Of a DNA stretch of 64,000 nt, positions 47,611 through 59,993 are shown piece after piece. The position numbers and the translations under genes are program-made. Source of the stretch: Flammula alnicola (lineage: Eukaryota > Basidiomycota > Agaricomycetes > Agaricales > Strophariaceae). The notes below the pieces were generated by a model. It searched no databases. It was not told where the DNA came from and saw only the letters and a program-made list of their open reading frames with translations. The first letter of the stretch is position 1. Each line of letters begins with the position of its first letter. The stretch spans positions 1 through 64,000 of the forward strand of contig JADNRV010000130.1 of NCBI GenBank assembly GCA_015499995.1, given 5' to 3'.

Positions 47611-49006
47611 ATGTCTGCCCTCGTCGAGAAACTTATCCTGGAGCCTTCAGAGTCTTACCCTCTCTATGTTCTCGCTACCCGTTACAGTGCCAACCCACCT
47701 CCTCAAAGTAACTCTCTAGACGACTACACTTTGATATGCTTACATGCCGTTGGTTCTCATAAAGAATCATGGGAGGTCACCATCCAGCATTTATTGAATC
47801 TTGGGCGCAAAAGCGGGCATCATGCTTATCCTCGAATTCGAGAGGTGTATAGTATTGAGTCCCCAAATCACGGAGAGTCTGCAGTACTTAATGCAGATAT
47901 TCTGGCGAAGCACTACTCTGACGATTGTAAGTCGCTTAATCCCGTTGATACTATTGAGTTCCTGTCACTGAGCACCTGTTAGGGCCTACTCGGGAATATA
48001 CCAGAGCTGCTCACTCCTTCCTAACCGCCGGTCCCTCGCGAGGCGCCAGAGTCGACTTCCGGAGACGCAAAATCATAGCACTGGGCCATTGTTTTGGAGC
48101 AGTTGCCTTGTAAGGATCGCTGAATGTATTTTGAAAGATGCGCTCTAACACAGGATCTGCCAAAGATTTTACATGCACGAGATGAGACCTCGGATCTCTT
48201 TTACGGCCGTAATAGCGCTCGAACCGGGGTTCTCTCCGGGGACAGATTACCCCGACTATCGCGAAGTATTTCGCAAGTTCCAAGCTTGGTCTTGGCTCCG
48301 ACCCAATGTATGGCCCAGCCGAAAAGCAGCTCTAAGAGACTTGTCCCGTCATCCTAACTTCAAGACCTGGGATCCGGATGTTTTGCGCTCATACATAGTG
48401 AGTGCATTGCAATTTGCTGCGATAGAGAATTGTAACTAGCGGCATAACTAATCGACTATACTTTAAGAATTATGCTCTCAGCACGCATCCTGCTTCTCGA
48501 TTCCCAGAGCCATATACTTTCAATGGTGTCCTAGTATCGACCACTAGAGAACAGGAATCCGTGCGTTCTCTGTCAAGACTCTAAAACCAGATCCATTTAC
48601 CCGAGGACTTATGATGTCAGGCCACATACAAAAGCGACGATTTTGTCGGTGCACCTCTAGAAGCATGTGCAATCACTTCAAAGCAAATACCAGTGCACTT
48701 GATATGGGGAGGAGTACACGATGTTCTGTACGTCCACTATTCTGCTGGATAATTGCACCGCATGCTGATCCCCGCCAAGGCCTAGCCATCTGAAACATTA
48801 TATATCCAACCATATGTCTAGTGCATCAGTAGATTTTATGGAGGGTGCGGGACACATGGTACGTACTTGTGTGCGAGAATCGGTTTTCAAAGGAAACGAT
48901 AACGAGCCTCTAATCTACACAGATAGTTCAAGAGAAGCCACAACTCGTAGCGAACAAGATACATGACTTGTTGCTATCTTTCTCGCCGATCAAGGCAGTG
49001 CTCTAA
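47611..49006 (+). CDS. Alpha/beta hydrolase-fold protein with Cys at the nucleophile elbow
   Basis: Exons 47611-47926, 47983-48109, 48154-48397, 48468-48560, 48621-48727, 48780-48858 and 48923-49006 join in frame to 349 aa. The fold is shown by YTLICLHAVGSHKESWE (oxyanion-loop strand), REVYSIESPNHGES, the elbow IIALGHCFGAVAL, LIWGGVHD as the acid region and FMEGAGHMIVQEKP with the catalytic His. It resembles fungal hydrolases annotated as AB-hydrolase-1 proteins. The elbow reads GHCFG where the family normally has GHSxG, so the nucleophile would be Cys, as in dienelactone hydrolases (GxCxG), or the protein may be inactive. No signal peptide is seen. The substrate is unknown. The tiny sixth exon is needed to keep the frame to the GAGHM block. 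Confidence 0.75.
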
Positions 49007-49530
49007 ATCCAAGAATCGGACATTAGGACTCTTAGATGGGACCAGGTTACCGTTATGGTAAGTAGATGTCGTCCGCAGGAAATCCGATTTGGAAGAAACT
49101 TGCGAAATGGGGTAACGAGAAAGGAGGCGTGCGGCATATCCTATGGCCGACTTTCAATTCATCTACATTTTCCTTGTTTAAAATTCTTTTGCTTGTATAT
49201 TTTGCTGAATATGACAGTGGTCTGCGAAAAATTCCGCAGTTACAATACCTCGATATGTATTCGTATACTTTGTCTCTCATCGATCTCATCTCTCATTCGG
49301 ATGGTTTGTTACTCTCATTGAATTACGAACTTTCCATTCGAAATCTCTGGGAAAGTGGGGACGAGACACCAGAGATTTCGAGATCCAGAAGTGAATCCCA
49401 ATCAATTGCCATTGGACGATAAAGGCTCTCCATGGAACACATGTACATATACATTATTTTTACAACTAAACTAGATCCAACTTTTGTTAAATAATCCTTG
49501 ATCGAAGGGAGCTAGGAGATACGAAGCAAA
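49007..49530. other. Intergenic stretch between convergent genes
   Basis: Frames of up to 118 codons (49066-49422) overlap each other here but show no motif and no splice links. It separates the 3' ends of the hydrolase gene and the minus-strand membrane protein gene. Confidence 0.35.
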
Positions 49531-50881
49531 TCAGACATTCTCTTCACTACCTGGACTGGGTTCCTTTTCTGAATATTTGTTATCTATAACTCTTGACGTA
49601 TTATCCTGAGTCTGTGGATGGTTTGATATGTTCGTGTTGATCTCGGACTCCCCACCCCGTGTGAGGTCCACCCGGAACGCCAAAGTTGTAATATGGGTTT
49701 GGGGATTATTCGATAAGTTTGCTTTATTTGACGAGGTCGCGTTTAACTCTCGGAAGATGCCCAGCTTCGTATTTCGGTAAATGCGCCCGGCCATAATATT
49801 GATGACCAACACGTTTGGGATGGGTAGCACTCCTCGATAGGGCTGGGGTATGGAGTGGTTAAAGAAGGTGATCCCGGTTATGATGTGGATGATAATGGTG
49901 CTCCTGTTGGTCGTCGATAAAAAGTAAAAGTTGAGACTTGGAGGTAATGAGAAATGAATTTCGCTGTGTACTTACAAGAAATATGCCTGACCGTCCTGTA
50001 GGAGCGCCCTCGAGAAAGAGGGTAGGTATTGCCCGAAGAACATCGCCCGGAATGTGTTCCCGACTGTCATATCGGCCATAGAATTTTTCACGAGACGCCA
50101 AGTAATCGCACTGAATATGAGCAGGTCATTCGCAAGGAATATCCAGAGATTGGCGGATACTCCTGGTCCCAAACTACCGTTGGGGATGCAGTATTTCGTC
50201 GGCCCAAGATTGGCGAAATCCATCGCTGTTAGGGCTGGAACGAAACTTCCAGCAACGACACCAAGCCACATCACGGAGAAGAATCCAACAACGAGCTTGT
50301 TGTCCTTGTACATCGCCCGCACACGAAAGTAGAAAAGTAGGCTGGTCGTTGCAAATACGAGCGGCAAGCAGACTGTGGGGAACAGCCGAAGTTTGTGGCA
50401 CATTCCGAATCCAACAGGTGCACCTAGTAAATTTCCAGTGTTAATCGCATCCAGAAAAAGCCTTGAGCAGGGTCAGGGACTCAGGGTCTTACTATAGATA
50501 TACACTAGCGTCACGATAAAGATGAACGTCGAGATTCTGCATGACAAAGTTCATGGTCAGAGATATGAACATAAATTTTAGATGATCATCTCTTACCTTG
50601 ATATGACATAGATAACGGTGATGAAGGTTAATCGATATCTCGTTAAGAGGATATAGTCTGCCAGAAGAGCATTGACTGTTTCCCAGGTTAGGGCCTAAGA
50701 TTGTCGGAAGGAGATTGAGTCAGGATGAATAGTAAAGTCGTAATTTTTTACTTACTCCCATAGTCCCCACAAGGACATACGTTGTCATTGTCAGTTGAAA
50801 CGCAATGTCCGGAGGTATAAACGCCATGGGCGTCAATGGATTGGGAAGCTGAGGCACACCGGAAGAGAAATTAGCAGCCAT
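49531..50881 (-). CDS. Basidiomycete multi-pass membrane protein, function unknown
   Basis: Exons on the minus strand 50756-50881, 50597-50694, 50493-50536, 49976-50423 and 49531-49903 join to 362 aa. An N-terminal segment TMTTYVLVGTMGALTWETVN leads into DYILLTRYRLTFITVIYVIS, then TFIFIVTLVYIYSAPVGFGM, FPTVCLPLVFATTSLLFYFR, VGFFSVMWLGVVAGSFVPAL, LWIFLANDLLIFSAITWRL and a last helix in STIIIHIITGITFF. The hydrophilic tail is about 100 residues long, rich in Asn, Ser and Glu. The YRLLT-type motif between helices 1 and 2 and the FFRVRA motif recur in a large Agaricomycete family without known role. It is a different family from the membrane proteins at 29.1 and 43.5 kb. Confidence 0.72.
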
Positions 50882-51668
50882 CGGATGAAATTTGAGATGA
50901 ACTTGGCGTGAACATGCACGCTTGACTCTGTACTTGTATGTTTCTGGTACTACTCGTAGTACTCGGGGTTTAACGTTTATCCTCCACTGATCATCTTAAT
51001 TCAGGAACAAATGACCAATCGATTAGACTCCCGTTGGAAGCAGCTCGAACAGCAATCCTGATTGAATCGCTCATTGATGAATGCAATGACAAAGTCCCTA
51101 GAACAGTTGATCACCTACGGCACTGCATTGAGACTAGTACTCGTCCTCTGGTGTTGGCCCTTCATTCAACATTCAGTCAGTCAAAGTTGAGATCAGGATC
51201 CATGCACATGAGTTACAAACCTCCAGCGCTATCGGGGCGTGCTGATACTTACATAGTAATGCCAAGAAGGGGAAGACAGATTCCGAGGTGTTGTGCAATC
51301 AAATATCGGAACCTTTAGTCGATTATCTCCCCTTTCACAGCCTTCTTGGATTGCAATTGTTCAAAGCCTTGAGTCAAAACCTGATCTAGGAGTCTAGGAG
51401 GCTGAAGACAGTGATACTCCTTAAATCAGTACGTACATACTACACAGGCGTAGACTCGGAAGCTGTAAGAAAATTGAGCGAAGCCTCATTGTGATGACTT
51501 GAAACGGTGTTCTAAAATCAGCCAAGGAAGATATGACGGCCTCGCTTTTAGTTCGGGACTAAATAACAAGTGAGGGTATAAGAAATGCTTATTAGCAGAC
51601 GCAGCCTCTATAAATATGGCCAATATCGACCTGTACTGATTATGAATTTAGACGATGAACCTCGAAAG
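50882..51668. other. Intergenic stretch
   Basis: About 790 bases with no supported gene. The left part is the promoter side of the minus-strand membrane protein gene. Confidence 0.4.
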
Positions 51669-53224
51669 TCAAGCCTTTTTTGACTCTGCAATTAATTTCT
51701 CTACCTCATCTTCCAGCACGCGCACGCGCTTTTCATTGAAAACAACATCTACGACCAGCGTTCCATCAGCGAGTTTTCCAGCAATGGTGACCACATTAGT
51801 GAAATTGATCCGAGAAGAATTTAGAATGGTCTTGTATCTGCACACCGTTCTTCCGGCATCAGCGCCCGACCAATCGATGTCCACGATGCGGGCGATGATG
51901 ACGTTGGACATCATGATGTTTTCATCGGCGCGGATGTCATATGGCGTAGCAGTTTTTGATGTCCCCACGGCGCGACGGAGGACCTTGTAAAATTCTACGG
52001 CATCTTCTTCAGAGAGCGATTTTCGAGACTGGGCGAATCGATATGCTAACGAAGGGAGGGGCAGGGTGGTGACTTCAGCGACGGTGAGCACGGGGTAGGT
52101 CATCGGGACGATGCAGTTGTGCGGGTAATCGTTCAGCTGGCCGTCGAAAAACCTGCGGACAGATGCCAGATTGGAGACATGGATGCGTTTACGAGGAGCG
52201 GTACCATCAGAAAAAGCAGACTGGATGAATGCTCAGATATCGACTTATCAGTGCCAAACAGTTAAGCGATATAACATACTTTGAATAAAAAGGCAGCCAA
52301 AACGTCGCCAGTTGATAAGCGCGCGTCGACCTTTCCCTCGAGTTCTACAGCCTTCCTTGCGTCGTCAGTCATTTTGGTGTATGCTTCCTTGGGGATAAGA
52401 ATAAGGCGGCTTCGAGTGTTGTGCCACTTTTCCTGCCAAAAGTGCCAAAGCAGGAACGTAATAATATACCACACGCTAGCCAGGCTTCCTGCATAGTAGT
52501 CTGTGATGACTCTACGTTTTCCTTGCTCTTGTTCCTTGACCGCGTTCGACAAGAGCACGTCCAAAGTATTTTGCTGAACACCACTGAGTGGTCTAGGCGG
52601 AACATTCCATCCCTTGCCTAATAGCTCCGCCTCTACAGCGTGGACAACATTGGCGATACCAATTCCATCAAAGACTGAATGAGCGAAAGCGACTCCAATG
52701 CAGGAGTAATCCGAGCCATTGTCCCCCTTTTCAAAATACGTGGCATGCCAGTATGTGAGCGGTGCATTTCTAGAGACCCATTCGCGCGTTGACTTTGGGG
52801 TTTGTTTATCCATGAATATCGAGGGCGGCAGGACATCTGATGCCACAGGTAGAGGAAGCGGGACATAGTGAGATAAAGATAACTTCGAGGTCCTTGTCGT
52901 GATGATATATGGTTTGTATCCATCGGGGTAAGGGCCTAATGGGATTCTCAGATGAAAGAGGCCCTTGAGAAGTTATGAGGTTATGAGTTGCATGCGACGC
53001 ACTACAATTCAAGATTGTCAGCGTACGTTGCGTTCCTGCTCAAGCCTCCCACCCAACAGAGGCCACTTCGATATAACCCGATCTAGAGCGACCTCTATTT
53101 TCTTCATATCGATCCGTCCTTCAACCAACCATCCCATTGCAATACCCACTTCGCCATACATCCCGTCAAACAAAGTGAGCGGGCAGATGGCGTCAGGTTG
53201 GGCGTCCTTCGTTGGAGACGACAT
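51669..53224 (-). CDS. BAHD-like acyltransferase (transferase family)
   Basis: Exons on the minus strand 53027-53224, 52280-52963 and 51669-52220 give 477 aa, all junctions phase 0. The N-domain begins PLTLFDGMYGEVGIAMGWLV, and ALDRVISKWPLLGGRL is the usual first helix-strand of the superfamily. The catalytic motif HxxxD appears as FAHSVFDGIG at about residue 150. The second domain has KVDARLSTGDVLAAFLFK and a C-terminal beta-rich part (RTVCRYKTILNSSRINFTNV). The plant DFGWG motif is not seen, as usual in fungal members. A stretch SLASVWYIITFLLWHFWQ is hydrophobic and could touch membranes. Such enzymes move an acyl group from acyl-CoA to a hydroxyl or amine of a small molecule; substrates are unknown. 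No lesion is visible. Confidence 0.82.
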
Positions 53225-53604
53225 GGCAGATGACGGTGCTTTCTCTAATCCGTTTATTTGGCTTCAAGAAGTGGTCAGATAATGCTGGCAGAGGGTAGGT
53301 GGTTCAAAGAGGCTTACCTATGTCGCCAGCGCGGAAATGAGGGTGACTTGACATGATGATCACATTCTATGATGCATCATTTATTTAAGATTTCGGTGTC
53401 ACTATTGAAAACCCACACTTTGAACGTTTGAACTTTACAGCCGTTTCGGAAATTCTTGTCCACGGTGATTTCCGACGTGTTTTAAATAAAATAAATGAAA
53501 CAAATCGAGAAAATAAGAAAAATTCAGAAAATTCAGAATCGTAGCTTGCGCTGTCTCTACTGCTCATAAACGAGCATCTACACTCTTTTCAATATCCGTA
53601 CATC

Positions 53605-53800
53605 ATGTCTAATGACTATGACAATCGTCCCTTGGACTTTCCCGTATCTGACGGCGAAGAGAACGTCTTCCTACATCGAAAGCCGTGCCCGCTACGCAAC
53701 GAGATGATTCATGAGCTTGCACAGCTCTCTGAGCTCTGCTATGACTTCGCTGTGAAGAATATGAGGTCTACCATGCAGGAAGGATGGAGGATCAACTCGA
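53605..53800 (+). CDS. Short hypothetical coding exon, cut at its splice donor by hAT-2
   Basis: An ATG-started frame (MSNDYDNRPLDFPVSDGEEN) stays open for 66 codons and reaches a good donor GAC|GTGAGT right where the hAT-2 element is inserted (the last exon bases may extend to 53801). The protein piece has no recognised motif. Because the element duplicated CGTGAGTC, the donor exists on both sides of it. No convincing downstream exon was found, so the gene may be dead or spurious. Confidence 0.3.
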
Positions 53801-53808
53801 CGTGAGTC

Positions 53809-54329
53809 TAGTGTTGTGGGCAGAACTCTGCCGCACTGCCGAGTTCTGCCAAAAACCGGCAGTCGCCAGGCAGCTGCCAAGAGGGGTCTGGCAGAACCCG
53901 GCAGAACATCAAAGTTAGGTGAAATGCTTTGGCATCGATAGGAAAGTATCTGTGTAGAGTAGCAGAAGTGAAATTTTCAGTTTCCTCAAATTTCTATATG
54001 ATGGTGTTTGACAGGCATACTATTGTTAGGTGTTTAAAAGTTACCCAGTGTTTTAATAGAAGTTCAGTTACATTGTTAATATACATATCACTTGTTTTTA
54101 CCATTGTAGGATACGCAGAAGTAACATTTGAAATTTTGAATGGACGATTGGGCTTGAAATTCCGTCACACTTGCTTAAAATGGAAGGTGGTTTGACAGAG
54201 ATTTAGCGTGACTGACCTGTGACAACCACTTTACACAAAATTTGATCTGCCAGTTCTGCCGTCCCGGCACCTGCCGTTCTGCCGGCATGCCGGCAAAACC
54301 CCTCTGAAAAAGTTCTGCCCCCTACACTA
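53809..54329. mobile_element. Non-autonomous hAT-type element, hAT-2
   Basis: The left end TAGTGTTGT-GGGCAGAACT pairs with the right end, reverse-complemented TAGTGTAGG-GGGCAGAACT. A perfect 8-base direct repeat CGTGAGTC flanks it (53801-53808 and 54330-54337). Subterminal regions repeat GGCAGAAC and GCCGGCA in both orientations, while the 280-base centre is AT-rich and non-coding. It shares the TAGTGTTG terminus and 8-base duplication with hAT-1 but not the rest of the repeats, so the two are likely different subfamilies. Confidence 0.84.
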
Positions 54330-54337
54330 CGTGAGTC

Positions 54338-55358
54338 TTGTAGTTACTGTGCCAGCATGGAATACTTTCGGGTGATACCGTGACTCCGAGAGTGTCTGCA
54401 ATTTCGGACAATTCCCAGCCCTTGTCGAGCAGCTCTTGAGATGCTTTCACAGACACATATCACCACCGAGAGTATGTAGATGGATATTAGACAATTTTTT
54501 TTGCAAAAGAAATTGAGAAACTGGGACAGTTGGCAATGTGTTTGTGCTTCAGCCCAGTGAGATGTTCCACAACATTCTACCAATATCATTAAGCCTGGAA
54601 CTGGATTTATTGGCATAGGAACATTGGCAATGGAATGTAAGACTCTTTTTTTGAGAGTTTTGACGAGGGTTCACGATAGCCTCTGGAAGACTTGATGACG
54701 TGGCACTGCACAGTGGGCAGCGTTGCCTCTGCGACACGCTCCGGGGCACTTGAAAGCAAAGGAAAATACCTAGTTACTATTCATGAGGACTTCCTTCATT
54801 TTCAGTCATTCTGGCTTCCATTTGTGAGGTCCTTCGGCCCCGTATCAAAAGTTTGAAGACTGCGAGGCCTGGATAGCTCTATTACAACCTAACCTCGTCA
54901 GAAACAACCAGGCTTTGAGCCGTATGCATGGTATTGATATGGTTACATATAAGGAACATTAAACGCTCGAAAGGACTGCAGAATCGCTCGATTAAAGCTC
55001 GTTCTTGCATTTCTTGCATTTCTTGCATTTTCTGGATTTTCTGGATTTATTTTATTTTAAAACGCCGGAATTCACCGCCGGACAAGAATTTCCGAAACGG
55101 CTGTAATGCTGCATAGCCTTTTCGGTTACATTGCAGCTTGGGCGCTGAAGTTGAAGCCAAGTATTTGAATCAATATTAATCGAAAGCTGAAGCGCTGAAG
55201 ACGTGTCGCGCCTGAGGCTGATGTCGCGCTAGACACATGACTAGTGCATGACTAATCATAACAAAATAGATCTTGACTCTTGAGGTTGAGCTGGAGGTTG
55301 GCTGGAGGAGTCAAATTGCTATGTTTAAGCTGCGATTCACTGAGTCGCTATGCAATAC
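54338..55358. other. 1 kb stretch without supported genes
   Basis: Contains a small tandem array of a CTTGCATTT unit (three copies near 55,003-55,029) followed by two TTCTGGATT units. No gene seen. Confidence 0.4.
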
Positions 55359-58300
55359 CTAATCAAAACCCCCGGTCTCCAACGACGCAGGCCTCGCATC
55401 TGGGGCAGTTCCGCAACCATCTCGCGTTGGGTTCGGCCCAACTTCAATAACGATCTCGCCCCCACCGACAATATCCTCCCATTCAATCCAGCAAATACTA
55501 TCCCGCTGCAACCCATTCACGCTTATCCTCTGCACGTACACCCGGCTTCCTTGCGGCGGCGTTTGTGCCAGCGTGGTGGGGTCAAAATTCTGCACGGTGA
55601 CGGTGGTGTACGTATTGAGGAGCTCATGGTGGATGGTGTAGGAAGAAACGAAGGGAGTCGAAATTAGGAGTTGATGAGAGGATGGTACGGGGTATAGACC
55701 AAGAAGGTGGAAGGTTAGGAGGGCGGCCATTGCGCCGGAGTCGTCGTTTCCTGGTACGCTGTGAACGATACCATTAAGCCACATAAATTAAGGCGGAGGA
55801 CAGCCAAATCTTACCCTCCTATACCCGTGTTAAAATTTTCATACACAATCTGTCTTACACGGAGCGCTGTCAGGTCTGGGCGGTTCGCATAGTGATACAC
55901 CCAAGGCATTTGGAATGAAGGTTCGTTCCCAGCCGTGTAATACCCTTTCGAAAAGTAAAGGTCGCTGTATCAATTGTTAAGTAGGGGTCAGGTATGCATG
56001 GGCGAAACAGAAACCAAGTGAGACGAAACGACTGACGTCCGATTAATAAACGTAGCATCGCCTCCCATGAGGCGGATGATAGTCGACATGGAGTGTGGAG
56101 CAAAAAAGCTCATCTCCCATGACGATGCTACATTTTGAATGAGTAAAACGAATATTTCGTTAAGAGGTAGGTCCTTTCCCCTTACATTCATAAAATCCAA
56201 CATCGTTATCAGTTCCTCGTGCACACGAATGTGGTGTCGGGTCAATGGGCGAGCAAGCATCCGGCGGACTATACGCAAACGTTCGATTCTGGCGAAGGGT
56301 CAAAAAAACATCAGCGACGCGATGCGCAAACGGAGGTGGAAAGAGGTCCTTCAAGAAACTTACAGGATACCTCCTCTGCGCGAACCCCGTAAACCCATCA
56401 CTCGACACAGTAGGATCCCAGTGGTTCACGAAATTCATCGCGCGCTTCGAATACTTGGCGATATCATCCGTGGATTTTTTGAGCGCCACGCCTGCCTGGC
56501 GGACTGCAAAATCTCCTACGGCGTACTAATTATTTAATGGCAAGATGGAAATTTTTGTTAGCTATATGTCTTGTGAGAACGGAAGGAATACCAACCTCAA
56601 AGGCACGAGATGCCTCGCGTGTCGGAAGTCCTACTGATCCGGACGGGTCGACCCAGTCTGTGGGGATATACCCGAAAGTCTTCCATGCCGTGTTTTGTCG
56701 GCCCACTACCGAAGTTGATGTTTAACTCTCAGCACGCAATAAATACTTCAAAGCTTACTTACCCATGTACCAATTCGGCGGCTACCCATCCCCCAAAAAG
56801 ATATGTTGTCAAAAAATACGCAAAATCCAAGGTATTTGAGTGCCCCCTACCGTGTTCTCAGCTGTATCCACCAAAGCCTGATATAGGTCGTCCATCGGCA
56901 CCCCGAGCTGCGTCGCGTGCGCAGCATACTTGACGGCAAAATCCCCTAGGATGGGCATGCCGTCCGAGCCGCCTTGGACATATCCACTGGGGTATTTATT
57001 GGCTTTAATTGAGAACAGGTTATACTATGGACTTGGAGAGGGGCTCACGCTTTGGTATTGGACCTGCATTCCGGGATATAGCCTGACAACTTTATTTAAA
57101 AGTTAGAACCTAAACGAAGAAGGAACCCACCTGTATTTCGCCAGCCATCGACGTATGCGTTGACTATCTCGGCCCATTCAAAGGGAGAAGTGATGGAGAG
57201 CAAGGGGTGCACGGTGCGGAATGTATCCCATGAGCTGGGTTGAATTCAAATTGGTGTCAGAGAGGTTATGTGGAGAAAGAGAGAGAAAAGGAGGAAGAGA
57301 AGGATATACCAAAAGAGCGCGTCGTAGAACGGGTACTGGGAACTCCAATATGGGTTCTCGTCTGTCAAGTTCGCAGGGACAAGTGAGGCGCGGTAAAGCT
57401 AGATAAATAAAAAAGGAGGGCGTTAGTTAGCGGTCCCGCGTTATACCTCGACCAATAAAAACTCGAAGGTCAAAGACGAAAACTATATCTACGAGCACAC
57501 ACAACATATCCCATGTTCATAACCAGGGTGTAGTAAAAGCAGCAACCCAAAAAGCGCACCGACGAATACAAAAGCTGGACAATCTCCGGATCCTCCTTCC
57601 CCGTATCCACCAGCACCCTTCCAAGCACATCCTCCCACTTCGCCCTCGATGCCTCTTGCACGGCATCCCAATTCCACGTCGGCACCTCCTCTTCCGCATT
57701 CGCGCACGCTTGCTCAGTGCTGAGGAACGAGATCCCGAAGCGCGCCGTCACGGTCGAGCTCGAGCTGGAATTGGAATTGGTAGAAGCAAAGGCAAGCAGT
57801 GCCCCGGCTTGGATTGGGGATACGTTCGGTGTGTATGGATAAGATAGGGATGTGTTGAAAGGTGTGATGGCGATGGTGGTGGGAGAGGACGCCGAGGTGG
57901 ATTGGTATGTCCCGAATTGCGTGAGGTGCGCCTCCGCCCCGCCCGATGGCGAGAGGTTGGTAAAGTCGTAGCAGGAGTAGATGGTGTAGTTGTCCGTGCC
58001 GTAGCTCTACAGGTCGTACAGTATTTGGAGTCAATAAAATGACCTTGAAATTAGAAATATTAGAATATGGCGAATTAAATCACTTACCTGGAGGAACGTC
58101 CCTCCGAGCATGACACGTGCGCTTGGAGAAATCGAGATGAATCCCCCCTGGAATGAGCGCTGCAGGTCATTCGTGAGGTCTACAACGATATGGTTCGTCG
58201 TCGGAGTGGTGAACGCCGGAAAGGTGAACCGAATGAGCCCCGCGCGGCGCGTCGAGGTCGCTTCGATCTTGATGCCATCGACAAACGTCGTCGTGAAATA

Positions 58301-58919
58301 CCCCGGGGACGCGGCTGTGAGCGAAATGCATGTCTGATCAGCAAACCTGCATCCGAGTCCAGAAATAAAACATGACGCGTCGACGCGAGGACTCACAATC
58401 CGAGGCGCTGCCAAATTGCCGCAGGATGCTGCGCGCTTCAATGCCGACGGGGCAAGACGTGAACGAACAGTTCCCGAGCGGGAAGAGGGGGAAGTTGCCG
58501 TATCCACCTTCAGTGTTGCCTCCGGTGCCCTCGTCGTGTATGAGAGAGATGCCGGTGATGGGTGAGTCGTCAGAGATGTAGCCTGCTTGGCGAGGAGTGG
58601 TACTAACATCTATACCAACCTAAAGTGAGACAGTTAGTGGAAGGTTGTCTAGTATTCAAAATGCCGCCAGCAAATGAGAGAAGGGGCATACTTTAGCCAT
58701 TGCATGAGGAACGGCGGCACCTGGGATGGACACATCATCATTTCTGTGCTTAGATATCGCAATGAAAAACGTACCAGGAAACCCGTTTCCACCGCTACCA
58801 CCGTTGGCACCTGAGGCTGTTCCAATAAAGAGATTTACCAGAGAAGTAAGATTCGTCGCTGCATCGGCGTGTTGACCGAGAAAGAAAATAATAACCAGGC
58901 AAGGTATACTAAATCGCAT
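55359..58919 (-). CDS. Secreted glycoside hydrolase family 92 alpha-mannosidase
   Basis: A multi-exon gene; coordinates span the whole coding region, with introns of about 50-70 bases not itemised. It opens with signal peptide MRFSIPCLVIIFFLGQHADA. GH92 landmarks follow in order: NLFIGTASGANGGSGGNGFPG, AAVPHAMAKVGID, LIHDEGTGGNTEGGYGNFPL, SPGYFTTTFVDGIKIEATST and LYRASLVPANLTDENPYWSS. Later blocks are CSWDTFRTVHPLL, YIPECRSNTKAGYVQGGSD, FFAPHSMSTIIRLMGGDATF and the hallmark GGVPGNDDSGAMAA with the two catalytic-base Asp residues. Family members are calcium-dependent exo-mannosidases acting mainly on alpha-1,2 linkages of fungal mannan or N-glycans. The splice sites I checked, including one skipping an apparent frame break near 58,340-58,400, restore the frame. 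The C-terminus ends LETGGFD. Confidence 0.88.
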
Positions 58920-59993
58920 GATGTTCCAATTGTACGCCTCTTTTTCGCTGTCAACGACGCGCTTTTATGTTCATGTACTGGGTACCGTGACGGCCCGCCA
59001 AAGATGTCTTCGTGCACGAACATACTGGAATTTGACAATCGTCAACGTCTTCGCGAAGTTGCAGTCTGAAGAGCGACGAACGTGTGCCGGTTCATGGCGG
59101 CACGCTTGAAAGGATAACGAGAGGCATATGTGCTCTACAAAGCACGGGTTTTGCATATTTTCGTGAAGAAGTCGGGAAGGGAATGATGGCCATATGGATT
59201 AGCTTTGCGCATGACTGTGTTGAAAAGAAGAAGGATAACCATTCCTCCATGCAGGAATGACTCTTGGCTTTGAGGGGATTTAGAAGTATACACGATGAGG
59301 CTATGAAACAACAGATCGATTGTTGTATATGGTCTGTCACGGTCAGGAGAGATGATAGTGAACTTTGGACAACATATTTCGTGCAGAGTAACGATTGTTT
59401 CTGCAGACAAAGCCGAGCACGTGGAACCTCGTCATAATGAGTACTCGGCACAGATGTCCGCTGATCTCCGTTCCCGGTTCCCGTCGGCCCTCTCGGACAC
59501 CGCTTTGGACGCCTATCATATACCCCGCAACGTCAATCGCTTAAATCTTGAGTTCACATCACCAACTGAGATCTTTGCATAGTTGACTGACAGTAACCAT
59601 CCCACATTGGTGTACCGCGAGGGCGAGCCTTTTCTTGCGGCTAGAAACATGCTGGAAGATCCTTGGAAGATCCAAGCACACAATGCATATGGCTCCCGAT
59701 GTTGGGTATATTTATGCGCAGCAACGGTTAATGTTCTAATCGCAGTGAGTAGAAGTGGGCAGAATGCGATTATATGATAACACAGCCGCCACGCCCTGTG
59801 AGAATCCAAAGTTGCAGGCGGAACTGGAGTAGACAGGTTAGGTGGTTACTCGGGGCTCCTAGTTTCCTTCACAGTAGGCCTATTGAGCGTATTGGCGCCA
59901 GATTGGATATCCCCCAAAGGCCGTTATCATGAACAGCCCAGATATTGTCGATATCAACCTATTCAGAAGACGAACCATAATCGGTTGTGTCAA
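58920..59993. other. Region upstream of the GH92 gene
   Basis: About 1.1 kb. Frames on both strands are short and lack motifs. The part next to 58,919 should be the GH92 promoter. Confidence 0.35.

Noticed and set aside
54995..55060. CRISPR-like short repeats
   Set aside because: They are adjacent 9-base microsatellite units without spacers, in a eukaryotic genome.
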